Source of the DNA: Varroa destructor
Lineage: Eukaryota > Arthropoda > Arachnida > Mesostigmata > Varroidae
Reading direction: 5' to 3'
Assembly (NCBI RefSeq): GCF_002443255.2
Contig: NW_019211460.1
Span: 30,166,481 to 30,230,480 of the forward strand
DNA length: 64,000 bases
Shown: positions 63,080 through 64,000 of the stretch, piece by piece
Layout of the letters: every line of letters begins with the position of its first letter
How positions within the stretch are numbered: the stretch's first letter is position 1
Made by a program: the position numbers and the translations under genes
The notes under the pieces: model-generated
Seen by the model: only the letters and a program-made list of their open reading frames with translations
The model's database searches: none
What the model was told of the DNA's origin: nothing

Positions 63080-64000
63080 GTTAGCATTCGCTTTTCTAAC
63101 ATGGCCGCCGATCTCTTATCTCAGCCATTGCCGCTGGTGGCAGCATTTACTCGTCGAATGTGACGAGGCCAAAAGAAGTATGTCGCGCCGCGGTGGCCAA
63201 ACGCCGCCGTCGCCGTCAGAGAACACGAATAGCAGTAGCAGAATAAGGAAATGACGTCAAATACACGGATGGCTCCATCAAGTCTGGCTCGAAGCCAAAA
63301 GGCCCGATCAAAGGACCCTATTTCCTTACGCTAGCAGGAGTAGAAGCCGATATTCGTGGCAGGGGCGGTTGTATTCCTAAGCCTCGCCACTAGCAAATAT
63401 GTAGCCCACGGCGCGACTGACTACTGTTGACTGTCTGTTCCATGTTCTCTGGACCATACCATTGAACGTAGCTAAGATCAACAGTCCACCAACGTAGAGA
63501 ACACATTCAAAATTTAGTATGCTCAGCGGAACAAGTAAAGCCAGCAAAAACGGACGATGAAAGCAATCCTTAAGGATATAACAGGACCCGTTAGTTACTG
63601 CGCTGCACCGACCGTGCGTATCTGTACAATGTTATAGATCCGCTTTCGGCCTCTACTTAAAGTAATGGCTTACGTCGTTGTTCCTGCTGTGATGGCTGCC
63701 TATGCGCGATAAGCTCAGTCAATCTTGTTACTAAGGGGCTACCCAAGAGTGGTTACTAAGAAGCTGGCCACAACAGCAGCAGCAATGAGGGAAAAAAGTT
63801 CTATTTATGTTGAGCGTACGATCTTCTTGAACATGGTCCTTTGGATCTAAAATTTGAAAATGCGCAAACAAGGGACGCTAAAGGTTAAGGCCAATGGCTA
63901 TTGTAGCGTTTGGAGGTAGCTAGACGTAGGCCGATTTTGTGGTCATCATATAAGAGAGCTATACGTAGTAACGTATAAGCCTCTGTTGTAGCTTCGTGAT

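Larger units (their letters stand above)
56171..64000. other. Mostly empty right end
   Basis: This stretch is AT-rich with a long TA array at 57231, a hairpin at 59233-59271 and GC-richer patches near 57.85-58.1, 60.3-60.6, 61.0-61.4 and 62.85-63.4 kb. Only the two weak plus-strand exon candidates stand out. On the minus strand the 57.9-kb patch has a CTTCTAG/GTATGC donor after an open frame, which could be a 5' exon for MPI, but no acceptor or homology supports it. Confidence 0.5.

Noticed and set aside
63256..63393. Plus-strand peptide with YTDGS, reminiscent of retroelement RNase H
   Set aside because: A five-residue match only, preceded by a stop and without other RNase H or reverse transcriptase motifs nearby.

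Overview
This is animal nuclear DNA: AT-rich, gene-poor, with short exons bounded by GT...AG signals, long introns, many TA/CA microsatellites and no operons. The composition and the arthropod-like form of the main gene suggest an arthropod, possibly a mite or other chelicerate. That placement is inference.

The window is dominated by one gene on the minus strand, unc-13 (Munc13 family, the synaptic-vesicle priming factor). I could join 24 coding exons from 46159 down to 3404, and every junction keeps the reading phase (about 3986 nt, about 1328 codons). In order they give the N-terminal C2A domain (46159-43795), a conserved helix-like stretch and an EDSDYTSDV patch (43543-42709), a series of Gln-rich exons (42509-37610), a long low-complexity linker with two acidic exons and a 14-Gln run (35169-23391), a Ser/Pro/Ala-rich exon after a 15-kb intron (8336-7759), and the calmodulin-binding helix equivalent to the Trp-anchored motif of Munc13-1 (3501-3404). 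The C1, C2B, MUN and C2C parts must lie beyond base 1. The initiator exon is not certain; a 19-nt candidate is at 48711-48693.

The second gene is a mannose-6-phosphate isomerase (phosphomannose isomerase, MPI) on the minus strand at 55928-54786. It is one uninterrupted coding exon, with an AATAAA signal just downstream and a GC-rich upstream flank. It supplies mannose-6-phosphate for glycosylation and has no evident functional link with unc-13.

Several stretches look like exons but do not fit the main unc-13 chain: a phase-matched pair inside the second C2A intron (45019-44885 and 44646-44595), a phase-neutral cassette pair (36449-36427 and 35434-35317), a GC island with open frames at 18.3-19.1 kb that could hold an alternative first exon, and plus-strand exon-like pieces near 60.3 and 63.0 kb. 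Other stretches (1-2.2 kb, 9-18 kb, 19.2-23.3 kb, 49-54.7 kb, most of 56.2-64 kb) show only simple repeats, a few hairpins and no recognisable gene. No rRNA, convincing tRNA, CRISPR array or intact transposon was found.
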